From positions 4,672,538-4,736,537 of the forward strand of contig CM041203.1 in the NCBI GenBank assembly GCA_023078555.1: 64,000 nucleotides of DNA. Direction: 5' to 3'. The stretch is from Ulva prolifera (Eukaryota; Chlorophyta; Ulvophyceae; Ulvales; Ulvaceae). A model generated the notes under the pieces. That model saw only the letters and a program-made list of their open reading frames with translations, was not told the origin of the DNA and did no database searches. Shown piece by piece: positions 12,140 through 23,900 of the stretch (position 1 is the first letter of the stretch; each line of letters starts with the position of its first letter). The translations under genes were made by a program, and so were the position numbers.

Positions 12140-15100
12140 CTAGTCCTCCGAGTAGTAGATGTCCTTGTAGTCCTTGTACTTGAGGCGCTTCGCGTGGTTC
12201 TTCGCGCGCAGCGGCCGCACGACCTTGCTCAGGTCGACAAACGCGCCCCACGCGACGCGCTGCGGGGGGTACAGGTTCACCAGCATCTGCACCCGGTGGC
12301 TGATCTCCTGGCCGAGGGGCTTCATCGGCGAGTGCGCAACCTCTGGGGGCAGCTCGCCGGGCGCCGCCGGCACAAACTCCCGCACTGCTGCACACACGCA
12401 CTCACCACGCTCAGGGACACCGCGCCGCGCTTTGTAGATCCGGGCTGTCACCATGATGCATGCCGGATGTGAGCTGCGCATACACAAACCCGGCGCGTTT
12501 GTGGCTGGGCTGTCAAGATGCTGGATGCTGATTGCGAGCCGTCGCTCGGTGGAGGGGGCGGGCGAGGGTGTTCGCTGGACTCGTTGCGTCTGTGTGGCTG
12601 ATGCCCCGATGTGTGTGGGACGGAGCTCCTGTGCGGGAGAGGAGACGAAACGCAGCCCCCGCTCCCGCACGCTGTTGCGGCCATGTGTACCCGAGCGAAT
12701 GTGCGCATGCTGGAGTCCGGCTCATTGCTGGAGTCCGGCGCTGCACCGTCGGAGAAGGCATGGCCGTGCTGCAATGCATGTGCGGCGCAGCGGAGCTGCG
12801 GGGCTGTGGCAGCTCCAAACTTTGACGGCATTCTTTATACAATCTGAGCACGATGACAGATTGTTTGCAACAATACATGAAAGTGCAGGGCGAGGGGGGG
12901 GATGCTGGGCCTGTCCCGCAGCGGTGTTAATTAGAAACAGAATTCATTGAATGAAACGAACCAAAAAAAAAAAAAACAAACAAAAGGGTGAGCACGCACC
13001 AGGCATGCGCTGCAGGAGATAGATGTCGAGGAGGCCCCTCAGCAGCGTGTCGCGCTTTGCAGGAGGGCAGGCATCGATGACGTCGATGTGCTGCGTCAGC
13101 CACAGCAGCAGCGAGTCGCTGCTCTGGTCGTCCTGGATCTCATTCGACATCTCCTGCATTCTCCGGGCCGTCGGCACCGTTACATTCCCACACTGTTCAG
13201 GGCACGGACAGGGCACGGACAGAGCACGGACAGCTGAGGAGTCTAGGAGCAAGAGTCGGAAGCATGCATGCAGGCGGGGCATGGAGCTAAAGCGACGGCG
13301 CCCAGAAAGTCAGTCATGCAAACACGCTACCTGTTAGGCCCGCGGGGATTCCACTCTGGATGAATTGGAGAACCTGACAAGCAACCAGTCATGGTGCCGG
13401 CCGTTCAGATGTAGCGTGCCTGCGTCGAAAAAAGCGACGTGCCTGCTTCGGCGAGCAAAAGACCCCCACATGGCTGCGGCAGCAGCTTAAGCATGGTACA
13501 GGGCACCCGGTGAAATCGGACGATCACTGTGTGTACAGTACAACGGGTGGCAGAGCAGGTGCTCAAGGGGGGGGGGGGCGCGCCTGCGAGTTGAGCTGCA
13601 TGATGGACTCCGCATGCATGATGTCGAGGGCGCGCTCCTTGACCTCGTCGGACACCGGCTCCATCAGAACCCTCAGCATCGCGCGGATGAAGTGGGCCGG
13701 GCCATCCTGCACGCATGCACGAGATCGCGTCACAGCAGCGACAGTGACATGCGGCGGTCAATGCACGGTCGTGGATGTGGCTGTGGTGCAAGGGCGGCGG
13801 CGAGGCGGCGGTCAATGCCAGTGTCGTGGATGTGGCTGTGGTGCAAGGGCGGCGGCGAGGCGGCGGTCAATGCCAGTGTCGTGGATGTGGCTGTGGTGCA
13901 AGGGCGGCGGCGAGGCGGCGGTCAATGCCAGTGTCGTGGATGTGGCTGTGGTGCAAGGGCGTCGGCGGCGAGGCGGCGGTCAATGCCAGTGTCGTGGATG
14001 TGGCTGTGGTGGAAAGATGAGGGAAAGGCGGCGGGCAGCACTCTGGTGCGGTGATGCACAGTGCATGCTGGGTTTGGTGGCTATGGTGTGCTATGGTGTG
14101 CTTGTGCAGCGCCCTGGCGGCGCTGTCGACCTCTCCACCTCTGTCCTTGTGACACGGTGCATGCTGTGGGAGCGCGCGTATGCACAGGGGGGCACAAATA
14201 TGCAAAGGGGAGCACTACACGCATGTGAGGCAGCACGGACAATCATGCATGTCTGGATATGAATGCGGCGGTGATTTCGACATGCCGACACATTTGCCGA
14301 CACCTTTGTGAATCACCGTCGCCGACACAGAGACAGACACAGGCCGAAACGCAAAGACTACCAAAACCAGGAGAACGCCAGCGACTCACCTCTTGCAGGA
14401 GCAGCTCATACGACAGCTGCACGCCGACGGCTGCCGCCGCCTCAAACAGGCGGTCCGCCGCCGCCACCTCCTGCAGGCTCACCACGCCGTCGATGCTCTG
14501 CAGCACCGCAAACGCGCGGCGCACGGCCGCCTCGTCCAGCGCCGCCGCCGGCACGCCGTCGCCGTCGTCACCAAGTGCGTCGCCGTCAGCGGAGGAGACC
14601 GGGCCGGCGGCTGCGGCGGCGGTTTCGGCCTCGAGGCGGAGCTTCATGACCAGCACGGCCTGTAGGAACTGCACCGGCGCGTCCTGCAGGCAGCGGTGTG
14701 CCTGTTAATCTCAAGTCTCCAACTCTTCAAGTCAGCTGTGAGGTGGCCTAGAGGCTGCAGAGGGCGTAGAGGGCTGAGGAGAAGAAAGGGACTAAGGCAG
14801 CACGGCCCAGCCGCGACGAACTGGGTGTTGGCGGGGGCGGGTTGAGCGCGGTCAGAGCGGCACGAGCACCATGTGTCGTGGACATTCATGGGTTAACAAG
14901 GACGCGGACGGACAGGACACGTCTGCGGCAGTCCGGCAGCGCGAAGCAGTGGCCATGCATGAGCCGCATGCATAGTGGATCGATGCATTCACAACAGCCA
15001 CATGCAGACACTGCACGTGTATGCGAGGAGGTAGGGATGGCACAGAGCCGAGGTGGGTGTCCATCTCGTCTCGTGCCGAGGTCTAGGTGGCACGAGATCA

Positions 15101-16718
15101 ACCGAGGTGACCTAGGAATCGTACGAGTTGTCCTAGGACTCGTACGATTTGACCTCGGACTCGTACGATTCACCTCGGATTGCACTAATTCACCTCGGAT
15201 CGGGTGTGCAGGCATGTACAAAGCAGCACTACGCTTGTTCAATCGATATTCAATTGATTCCACCTCCCTCTGTGCATCCTCATGTGCAAGTGCCTCCATG
15301 TCCGCTACTAAAACCTCCTCACCACAGGCTTCCACCGCAGATGCATTTCTGTACTGTGCGACAAACACCATCCATGTCGGGCAATTGTTTAATTCAATTG
15401 TAGGCTCGCCAGTGGTAATCAATGCGAGTAATTTAATTATAGTTTGTTCATGCCCTGGGCTTGTGCACATGTCTCCGCAATATGTACATATTGCGGAGAC
15501 ATGTGGTGGAGACATGTTGTGGAGACAACATGTGGTCTCCAATCAGTGTCTAGTAGTGCGTCTGAGACTTTAAGCAGTGTTCGATATAACGGGACCTAGA
15601 CCCCATCCGAGGTGGGCCATTTTTTCACCTCGGCCTCGGTACGAGACTCGTACCGAGTTCATTGACCTCGGACTAGAACGAGGTCCTCGACCTCGCCTTT
15701 GTGCCATCCCTACGAGGAGATGCGCGAGAGAGACGGATGAGACACACAGGCGCGCGCGGAGGCCGCCAGCATGCAGGGGTGGCCGCGGCAGATGCCAGAG
15801 TTCTCTCTGAAGAGTGCTGATGATGCGCTTGGCTCCACCATGAACAGATCACATCGATCCGGGCCAATGCATGGCAATCCACGAGATCACACTGCCAGGC
15901 ATTGCATGCACAGCAGCGATCCGTGGATGCTTCCAGGGCGGAGGATGGCTCCCCTGCGGCTGCAGCAGAGGCGGGCGCACCGGCTCCAGCAGCTGCTTGA
16001 ACGAGATTATGCCATCGTCTGTGATCTGGATGAGCTGCTCCAGGAGCTGCTTCACCTCGTCCGCGTCCGCCTGCCCCAGCGCGAGCTCCAGCCCGCCCTG
16101 CGTCTTCGCCATCTCGGCGCCGAACGCGAAGCGCAGCACCCTCCGCACGGCCGCGTCCGACAGCGCCGCGGCGTCGTCGGGGCCGGGGGCCGCGACCTCC
16201 GCGCCCTCCGGCGCATCCTCCACGCGCAGGCACCACGTGAAGATCGACCGGATCTCGCGGAGCATGCGTTGCCCCTCGGCACGCAGCGCGGCCTCAGCCT
16301 CTTGTTGCGCAGGGGACATCCCGACCGCCTCGTCCTCTGGGGGCGGCGGCGGGATCAGGCTCGGTGCGCCGCCATCGTCACCATCGTCATCGCTGTCTTC
16401 AGTGAAGAGGGATCCGGTTGGGACGGTGACGGTGGCGCTGGGGTTGGTGTTGAGGGGGGGGTCTGAGGCGGGGGTTGGGGTGGTGTGGAGGGGCCGTGCG
16501 AGGGTACATGCTGGGCTCACTGCAAGAGGAGCGTTCGCCAGAGGTGGAATGCTGCGGTGAGTAAAACGAGAGGTGGCTCTTGTGTGCCGCCATCGGTTTG
16601 TGAGCTGTGGGCTGGAGCTGGTGCAGCTGGACTGCTGGGTGGCAGCAGTGAGTGATGGCGAGGACGCGAGGGCAGGTACTGAGCCGCACAGCTCATGGTG
16701 GAAACTACTAGCCTGCAT
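12140..16718 (-). CDS. Unrecognised helical protein with a transit-peptide-like N-terminus, six exons
   Basis: Exons, in transcript order, are 16718-15981, 14683-14390, 13706-13584, 13373-13331, 13242-13000 and 12387-12140. Joined, they give 563 codons with phase kept. The first 115 or so residues (MQASSFHH...) are rich in Ser, Thr, Arg and Pro and nearly free of acidic residues, as plastid or mitochondrial presequences are. An acidic EDSDDDGDD patch, a proline run and long Ala-rich helical segments follow. The C-terminus is basic, then ends KDYKDIYYSED. I do not recognise the family. The donor after exon 3 appears to be GC rather than GT. The start of exon 5 is the least certain boundary, since CTCAG or AACAG acceptors nearby are alternatives. 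Intron 1 contains a hAT-like insertion and intron 2 a minisatellite. Confidence 0.6.
13771..14010. repeat. 55-bp minisatellite inside an intron
   Basis: A unit beginning GTGGATGTGGCTGTGGTGCA restarts at 13771, 13826, 13881, 13936 and 13994. This gives a 55-base period, with a 3-base insertion in the fourth unit. The array lies between exons 2 and 3 of the minus-strand gene 12140-16718. The units are nearly identical, so copy number probably varies between strains. Confidence 0.85.
15032..15712. mobile_element. hAT-like non-autonomous transposon (681 bp) in an intron
   Basis: The left end TAGGGATGGCACAGAGCCGA and the right end, read in reverse, TAGGGATGGCACAAAGGCGA match over about 24 bases with two mismatches. 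The flanks CGAGGAGG (15024-15031) and CGAGGAGA (15713-15720) agree in seven of eight bases, consistent with an 8-bp target duplication. TAGGGATGG-type ends with 8-bp duplications are typical of the hAT superfamily. Subterminal zones carry repeated ACCTCGG and CGTACGA motifs, which may be transposase sites. No transposase frame is present. It sits in intron 1 of the 12140-16718 gene. Confidence 0.8.
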
Positions 16719-19125
16719 GCACTGGAGATTGAATGGTCCCGAGTGGGGAGGATGTCACCAGGCAGGTGCCTGACCTATGGCAGCAGTCAAAGCGTACCAG
16801 CCGGAGATCGTGCGTTGATGCGTTGCTGGACCGGATCCAGCGTGATGTTCGTATTGAGAAAGGCTCATGCTGTCTCCCGTCTGCAGCACTGGAAGCCTGA
16901 CTGCGTTGTCCTCGTGCTGCAGCCTCTGTGCTGCCTGCAAACGCAGAGCCCGGCGATCGGCGCAGATGGAACGATTTGTAAGCGGCTCCTATGATCTCCC
17001 AAGAATGTTCCGCAGGGCATCTCAGGTGGTCAGCGGCCAGCCGTTGATTGTGTCCAGAGATTGCGTGCGGTACATGGTTGCGTTGGCGGTCGCACCGTGA
17101 CACGACGCGCTACATAGCAGAACTGACGACTGCCATGCTGATACACGCGCTTCGAAAGCCGAAATTAGGAGCTGCCCTCTCATGTTGCCGCAGATGCGGT
17201 GCCGTCTACTGCGCTAGCGCAGGTCTACATACCTATCTCCTCATCAAGGAAGACACGCCAAAGTCCCGGGTATGACTACTGTTACAGTTGGTGACTTTAA
17301 AGATTCGTGATCACGCCAAAGCAAAGCTGTAGCCACAGCGCTGAACACTGTGCGGCACATGTAACGGCAGGATTCACATCAACTGAGCTTCGATCACCCC
17401 TCAACGCTCGAGTTCATTACACCTGATACTTATTTTCTGCATGGCTACATGTTCACGTTTATGCAGTCTTTGATGGCGACAATATCAGTCGCAGCCAGCA
17501 CGACCTGATGGTCGCACTGCAGGCCACTTTCATCGGCAGCCCCAGATTCTGTGCTGCAATGCGTTCGTACGCACAGCGTGTTCAAAACTGCAAATTTCGA
17601 AGAAGAGCGTCATATACAGCAGACGTGTGTCTCGTCGTTCCGTGTGGAACTGCTCTGATTCAGATGGCAATGCCTCTTCATGAGCATCAGCGTAGAGAAA
17701 AAAACTCCGCTCACGGCAGCCGTCAACTGTCTTAGGCAATTGCGAGCAGCACCGACGGTGCATGCAGCTGGCCGGGGCTTCATGTGTCGTGATTTGTTCG
17801 TGTCAAGCTCATGCTGTCAGACGCTGTTGCCAGGTCTGTTTCTGCTCATCGTAAACCCTGCACACGTGAAGTATTCTGCACAGGGATGCAGATCGCTAAT
17901 TTGTTTTCGCTTTGATTGGCCCATGTCTCTCCATGCTCGGGTGACAGGATCCTCACCCCATAGAAGTGTGCCCCCCCATACAACACAGCTACAGCACCAA
18001 GGTTTCAGCGCAGATTTCGCTTTACACTTGTAAACAAACTATCCACTATAGCACACGTAAAACAGATTTAATCATCTCAGCTTAGACCCGGAGACTCCAC
18101 ACGGCTACAAGTCTCTCCTCAACACAGCGACCCAGAACATGAACAGGACTTCCAGAATAACCTGATATACTGTGAGATCAAAACCCTCGCCATACATACC
18201 TGACTCGTACGACCATGTGATTCCCCCTCCTGCCGCTGCCGCCTGCACTGACAGTGCATTTGCACTATACCAGTGCGCATCAGCTCCTCATCCTAATGCT
18301 CGTCGTACGACACACCACCGATGACACGCCGCTCACACAAGTGGCCACCTCAATGTTGTGCATAGCCGCTCAGTCTATGCCATCACGAGTTGGTCTGATC
18401 GCTGTGGTGCTTGCTGCAACTATCTGTTCTGATCAGGTGACGTGGCAAGTATGGCGCATCTGCAGGCCAGAAGGAGAGCTCCGGCTGCGAGGTACCCACA
18501 CTACAGACGATGCCACTCCACCGCAGCTCTACAAACACGCCCACTATGCTGCATACACTCCAGGTCTGGACCAGCCGCAGTGTAGTGACCCAGGGAGCAC
18601 CATAACTCCATAACCCACCTGGCACTGGCGCAAAGTGGAACATTCGCAGCTACCCTTGCGGCGAAAGTACGGCCGGGCCACCGAGCTTGAGTGTACATTA
18701 CGCACACATGGCTGGATGCCGTGGCACGGCGGTGGTGTACATGTCCAGCCCCCCCCCTCTCCCCCCCTCCCCCCCCAGCGCTGCCTGAGCATCACTCGGC
18801 TCGCCCGCGGCCCAGCGCGGCCGGGACCGACCCCCGGCGCTTCGCACCTGCTCACAAAATGCCGCCATACCGCTGGCAGCTACGTGTCGATGCTGCCAGC
18901 ATGGGCGACGGCTCACATCGGCAGCGGCGGCCGCGTGTGCCGCCCCTCATGTTCACACTGCAGCCTGGCAGGCAGGGCCCACCGGCGCACATGCAGGGCA
19001 ATGCGGCCCACAACAACATCTAATTCGACCGCCTGCTGCCACGTCACGTCCTCACTGCCGTCGCGCCGCTCGCGGCGGCTCTGCGCTGGAGCGCATGCAT
19101 GCTTCGACTGCGTGTGTGGGGTGGC
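16719..19125. other. Space between two minus-strand genes, no gene resolved
   Basis: This stretch separates the 3' end of the ULK4 gene from the start of the 12140-16718 gene. Some short minus-strand frames look protein-like (for example 17530-17763 with FFLYADAHEEALPSESEQFH), but I found no in-phase exon chain. The part near 18740-18850 is C-rich and may belong to 3' untranslated sequence. Confidence 0.4.
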
Positions 19126-20901
19126 TCACTCAAACATTTCACACACCGCATGCGCCGCGGCGCGCACGGCGTCGTCCTCGTGGCCCTGGAGCGCTGACAC
19201 GACCTCGTGCAGCTCGCTGATGACGTGGGGCGGCGCGGTGGAGCGGCCGTTGGCGCCGCACGCCGCGAGCGCGTGCAGCAGGTTGGTGAGGATGTCCGGC
19301 GGCGTGGAAGTCCCGGCGGCATCAGCGGCGGGGGCGGCGCCGTCGCCGCGCAGCGCGTCCATGAGCAGCGTGAGGCCCTCGCCGGTAAGGAGCTCCTGGG
19401 CGCAGTCAAACACAAACATCTGCATGTACCAACCACTCGTAAGCGTTTACGACAAATCCAACGAACGGGAGACTGTGCCTCACCAAACCTGGCATTGGTT
19501 GTCATCTTGCACAAATTCATGTTGTCCATCACATTTTGTTCGGCCTATGTCAAGCGTGTTAGCGAGCAACTGCATGCATGCACCCGCACAACCTCCATCC
19601 CCTTCTGAGGTGGAGGGCGGAACCGCTGGACTGCATGCCATTCGAGCAAAGCTGACATACAGGCTTCCTGCTGCAACCGTCGGGTGAGCTCGACATCACA
19701 CATGCACGCCACCGTGCATCGCACGTCACCACAACCCTCCCCCCCAGGCTACTGCACTGCCTTCCCTCGTAGAATGGGACATTATTTTTTTATTTTTTTT
19801 TACATTTGAGAGCTACGAGCGCTCTTTGAGTTAAGGCGAGCACTGAGAGTGAGTCAGACGAGCCCTCAAAGAGCGCGGGCGAGTGGGCAGCGCACCTGAG
19901 AGAGCAGGCGGAGGCAGTCGGATCCGAGGAAGGCGAGGGGCGTCTGGCCGTTGGCACAGAACACGATGTGGGGCTGCGTGGTGGCTACCAGCGCCGCGGA
20001 GGACGCCCCCGGCGGCGCGCTGCCCGGCGGCCGCAGAGGGTCCTGGTGCGCGGGGTCGCCCGCGTCCCGCTCCAGCAGCGCCAGGCACAGCTCCGCCGTC
20101 GGCTCCAGGAAGGCTTGCACGTTGTTCTCGTACGCGTACGTCAGAACTCTCGCCACCTGTACACATGCATGACTGTCATGGATGATTGCCACACACTACA
20201 TCAATAGGCGGGTGTCAGCAGGCGGAGCCTTGCATAGCCGTCGATGCAAGTGCAGGGCGCTCTTGACCGCATACCACATTGCCCTGGGCAGGACCTGTGG
20301 CAGAATGTAGTCAACAGAACAAGTCCGAGGCTACACTGGCGTGTGTGATCCAGATACTGTACTACACAGTCAAACCAAGTTTAACCAGCAACCTGCTGCA
20401 CAGGAGGTTGTGTCCACTACCGATACGAGCTGCACATCTCCATAAGGAAATACAGCTGAACGTGTTTCGTTGAGCAACCTGGGTGTTCTATACTCACACT
20501 CCCCTTTGACTGTGGTCAGTGTATCTGAGCACCGATTGGGTGGTGTATGACTGTACGCACAAACAGCGTCGATCACACACATCCGCCCCGTCCCGGGACA
20601 ACACGGGTGGAAGCAGATCACAAAACAAAGTTTGGGACACACCTTCGCGGGGATCTGCAGCTCAGAGAGGGTGCGGGAGGGCACGGCGCCAGTGGCGACC
20701 AGGATGCGGCAGACGCGTATGTTGTGGATGTTGTTGTTCGGGGACTCGATATTGAGGAACTCGAAGAAGCGGTGCACCATGTCGGGGTGCTGCACGATCG
20801 CGTCCACATAGTTCAGGTTCCTGCACACATACCCTCCCTCAGTGTATGCATGGGCTGCTACGGCCGGCACTCTGTGAGGCGCCAGCAGGACGGTGTAATC
20901 T

Positions 20902-20948
<47 letters not shown>

Positions 20949-23900
20949 GGAGGAACAAGCAGCCTCGAGCCCTGAACAGCCTTCGAACTGCAATGCCAGG
21001 CACACATACCATTGCGATAAACAGAACCCGCCAATGCCCTCGTCATGCGCCCTGCATCCGCATCTCAAGAGAGCCAGGCGCACAAAACCACCCCACCCCG
21101 ACAAGCAGCACGCCAGCTTGTACACATGCGACCTTTGGCAGTATGATATCTGCGAGCTGCGGTGATCACCCATTGACAGCTCATAGATATCGTATTGCCA
21201 CAGGGTGCGGCACCAGGATGTACACTCGAGGGGCTTAAGACACACAAAGACAGTAGAGGCAGGGGGGGGGGGGTGGGGGGGGCATACCGCAGCAGGAGGG
21301 ACGCGAGGACCTTCTGGGCATAAAGCGGCATCGGGTCGCGGCCGCTCATCATCATGCGGTGCAGCAGCGGCAACGCGCCCGACTGCAGCAGATCCTCGAG
21401 CGCCGCCGTGACGTCGCCGCCGTCGCCGCGACCCACGGCCTCCACGCGGCTGAGGTACACCATCAGCAGCTCGGTGAGCAGGCGCGTCGCGTTGATGCGC
21501 ATGTCGCCCGAGCCGCTGTCGTCCAGCGCCGCGTTGGTAACCTGCACGTGCGGATACTTGTTACATCACGTGGGTGCTAGCTACGCACCAGCATATTTGT
21601 GGGTGTGCCATGGTTACACTGGGGAGCAGCACTTCTTGCGCATGGCCGTTGCGGTGGAAAGACGCACCGTACTTGAACGGGGCCACACTGGCACGCTGCC
21701 ATGACACCCGACCACCAGTGCGATCACATCATACCAGGCATTGCGTATGCGGATCTACCAACAAGCCTTCCCGGACTGGGCAGCAAAGTGTAACAAGCAG
21801 GATATATGCATGCACGGCCAGCGCTCCACACGCACATGCAGATCACTGAGGCTGCTGGACAGCTCGCGATGCAGGCGGGATCACCGAGTTCAACATGACA
21901 TGTGCGATAAGAGCAGGTGTTGCGCGCAGTGAGGCTGCAGCGGAGCGACAGAGCGCACGTCGCAGAGCGCGGGCAGCAGTAGCTCCACAAATGCGGTGCC
22001 CTGCCCCAGCAGGAGGTCCTCCGGCTCCACGAGGGCCTCCAGGACGGCGGAGAGGAGCTCGCTGGCGCGGGGCATGCGTGCGGCAGCGGCGTCGCCGCCG
22101 CCGCGCACCGCCCACAGAGCGCGCACAAAGCCGCCGGCCTCGCCGAGCAGCGTGCGCACTGGCAGCCGCAGCCGCAGCTCGGGCGTCGTCACGAGCTGCG
22201 CAAGCGCCGGCATGAGCTCTGACGCCGTCGCGTCGTCGCCCGCGGCGATCGCCTCCCTTATCTGCGCAGCAAACTCCACCCTCGCGCCAAAGCCCCATTC
22301 GGCCAACTCGACTCGCGCTCAAATCACACAAAACATTGTGCAGCCATCAGCGCGAAGCCACAGGTCCTTCACAAGCTATGCAGCAGCTTTGAAGCCAAGG
22401 TGCTGTGCCATGTCCCTTAGGAGAGGTTGGGGGATCCCCCTTCCATGCACCGTAGCACCTCACACACTGCAGCTCACAGGTAGGCAGGTCCACACCGTCT
22501 CAAGGAGCGCCGGCGTTGCGGCTGTGATCGCCCCCGCGAGTGCGCTGCGGCAGTTACCGCAGTATTCCTCGAGCTCCCAGTCGGCACCGTGGCCGGGCGT
22601 GCCGGCGGGGGGCGCCGCAGCCGCCGGCTGCGCAAGGTGTGACAGCACGCGGTCGCCGATCGCGGCCATCAGCCAGTCGGGGCCGAGCCGGAGGAGGAGG
22701 GCCACGGTGAGGAGGGCCTTGGGTTGCACACGCACAAACGTGCGGTCTCCCGCCGAGAGTGTCGCGAGGACACGCGTGAGGAGCTGCTTGTCCTCGAGGA
22801 ACTTCATCGCGGAGAGGTCGGAGGGGTTGGCGTGGTAGAGGATGACGTTGAGAGCATTGAGGGTGTGTACCTGCACGCACGCCAGGGTTGCGACAACAGC
22901 ACGCGCCGCAGCCGGCAGTATACACCTGCTGCCACACAGCCGCACTGCGCAGGCTGCTAGCAACGGCAGCCACGTGTGGTGACAACTTCAGCGGCACTGC
23001 CGGCACACCTCCTGACAACCAGTGGGACGGGACGCCCAACTAGCTAGATGGGATCCAACAACATCGCCTGATGGTAGAGCAGAGTAGACTGTAGCGGAAT
23101 CGCGCACATCGCAAGCGGCACTGTAACGAGCACGCATCACGCTGCTGAGCAGGCGCTTCGCCACACATGCACCAAAACAGCACATAAATGGGGTGCAGCT
23201 GCCGACTCTGTGGACAGGCGGTGCAGCCGTGTGACCCTACAGGTCAGGTGGTGGCGCACCTGCAGGCGGGAGTCGTGGATCTCGAGTATGCTACGCAGCG
23301 TCTGGCCACCGCTGACGGCGACGGCGGGGATGAGTTGTGGCCGGAAGCGCAGGATGCGGCCGAGCGCGCTGCAGGCGGCCGCCTGGACCTGGTCTTGATT
23401 GGTAGTCGTCAGCAGCTGCAAAGCAGCAGCCAACGTTACAGTGGGACTTCTGTGGACCGCCGTGCTGCCACAGATGTGACAGGGACTCATGTTGGACTGG
23501 CAAGACACCACTAGGTAGCTTCTAGCTATAGCAATCCTGTCTGGCGGCTACAAGTGCTGGACTCTCCTGGCTGGCTACTCTGGAGCTCTGGAGCTCTGTG
23601 GCCCCGAGGATGTGGCTGTATGATCATGCATACATGTGTACAAAAACATTGCAGTGTGTACCCACACCGACTTCATCATGTCTGGCTGTTGGACATGTGG
23701 TAGCCCAGGAAATATCCCACCTGTGTCACCGATGACACAGGCCACCGCAAGGCACCATTCTCACACACGGCGAGCACGCATGTGTACACATGGCACACCT
23801 CCAGCAGCGCCCGAGCCGTGCCCTTCACCGCAAAGCGCTCTGGCCAGAAGCCCGTCTTCGCGAGCACGTTGTCGATCGTCTTGCACGCGTAGTGCTGCGC

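Noticed and set aside
14259-14708. Plus-strand frames opposite exon 2 of the 12140-16718 gene
   Set aside because: Arg/Ser-rich shadows of the minus-strand exon, which has correct splice sites and phase.
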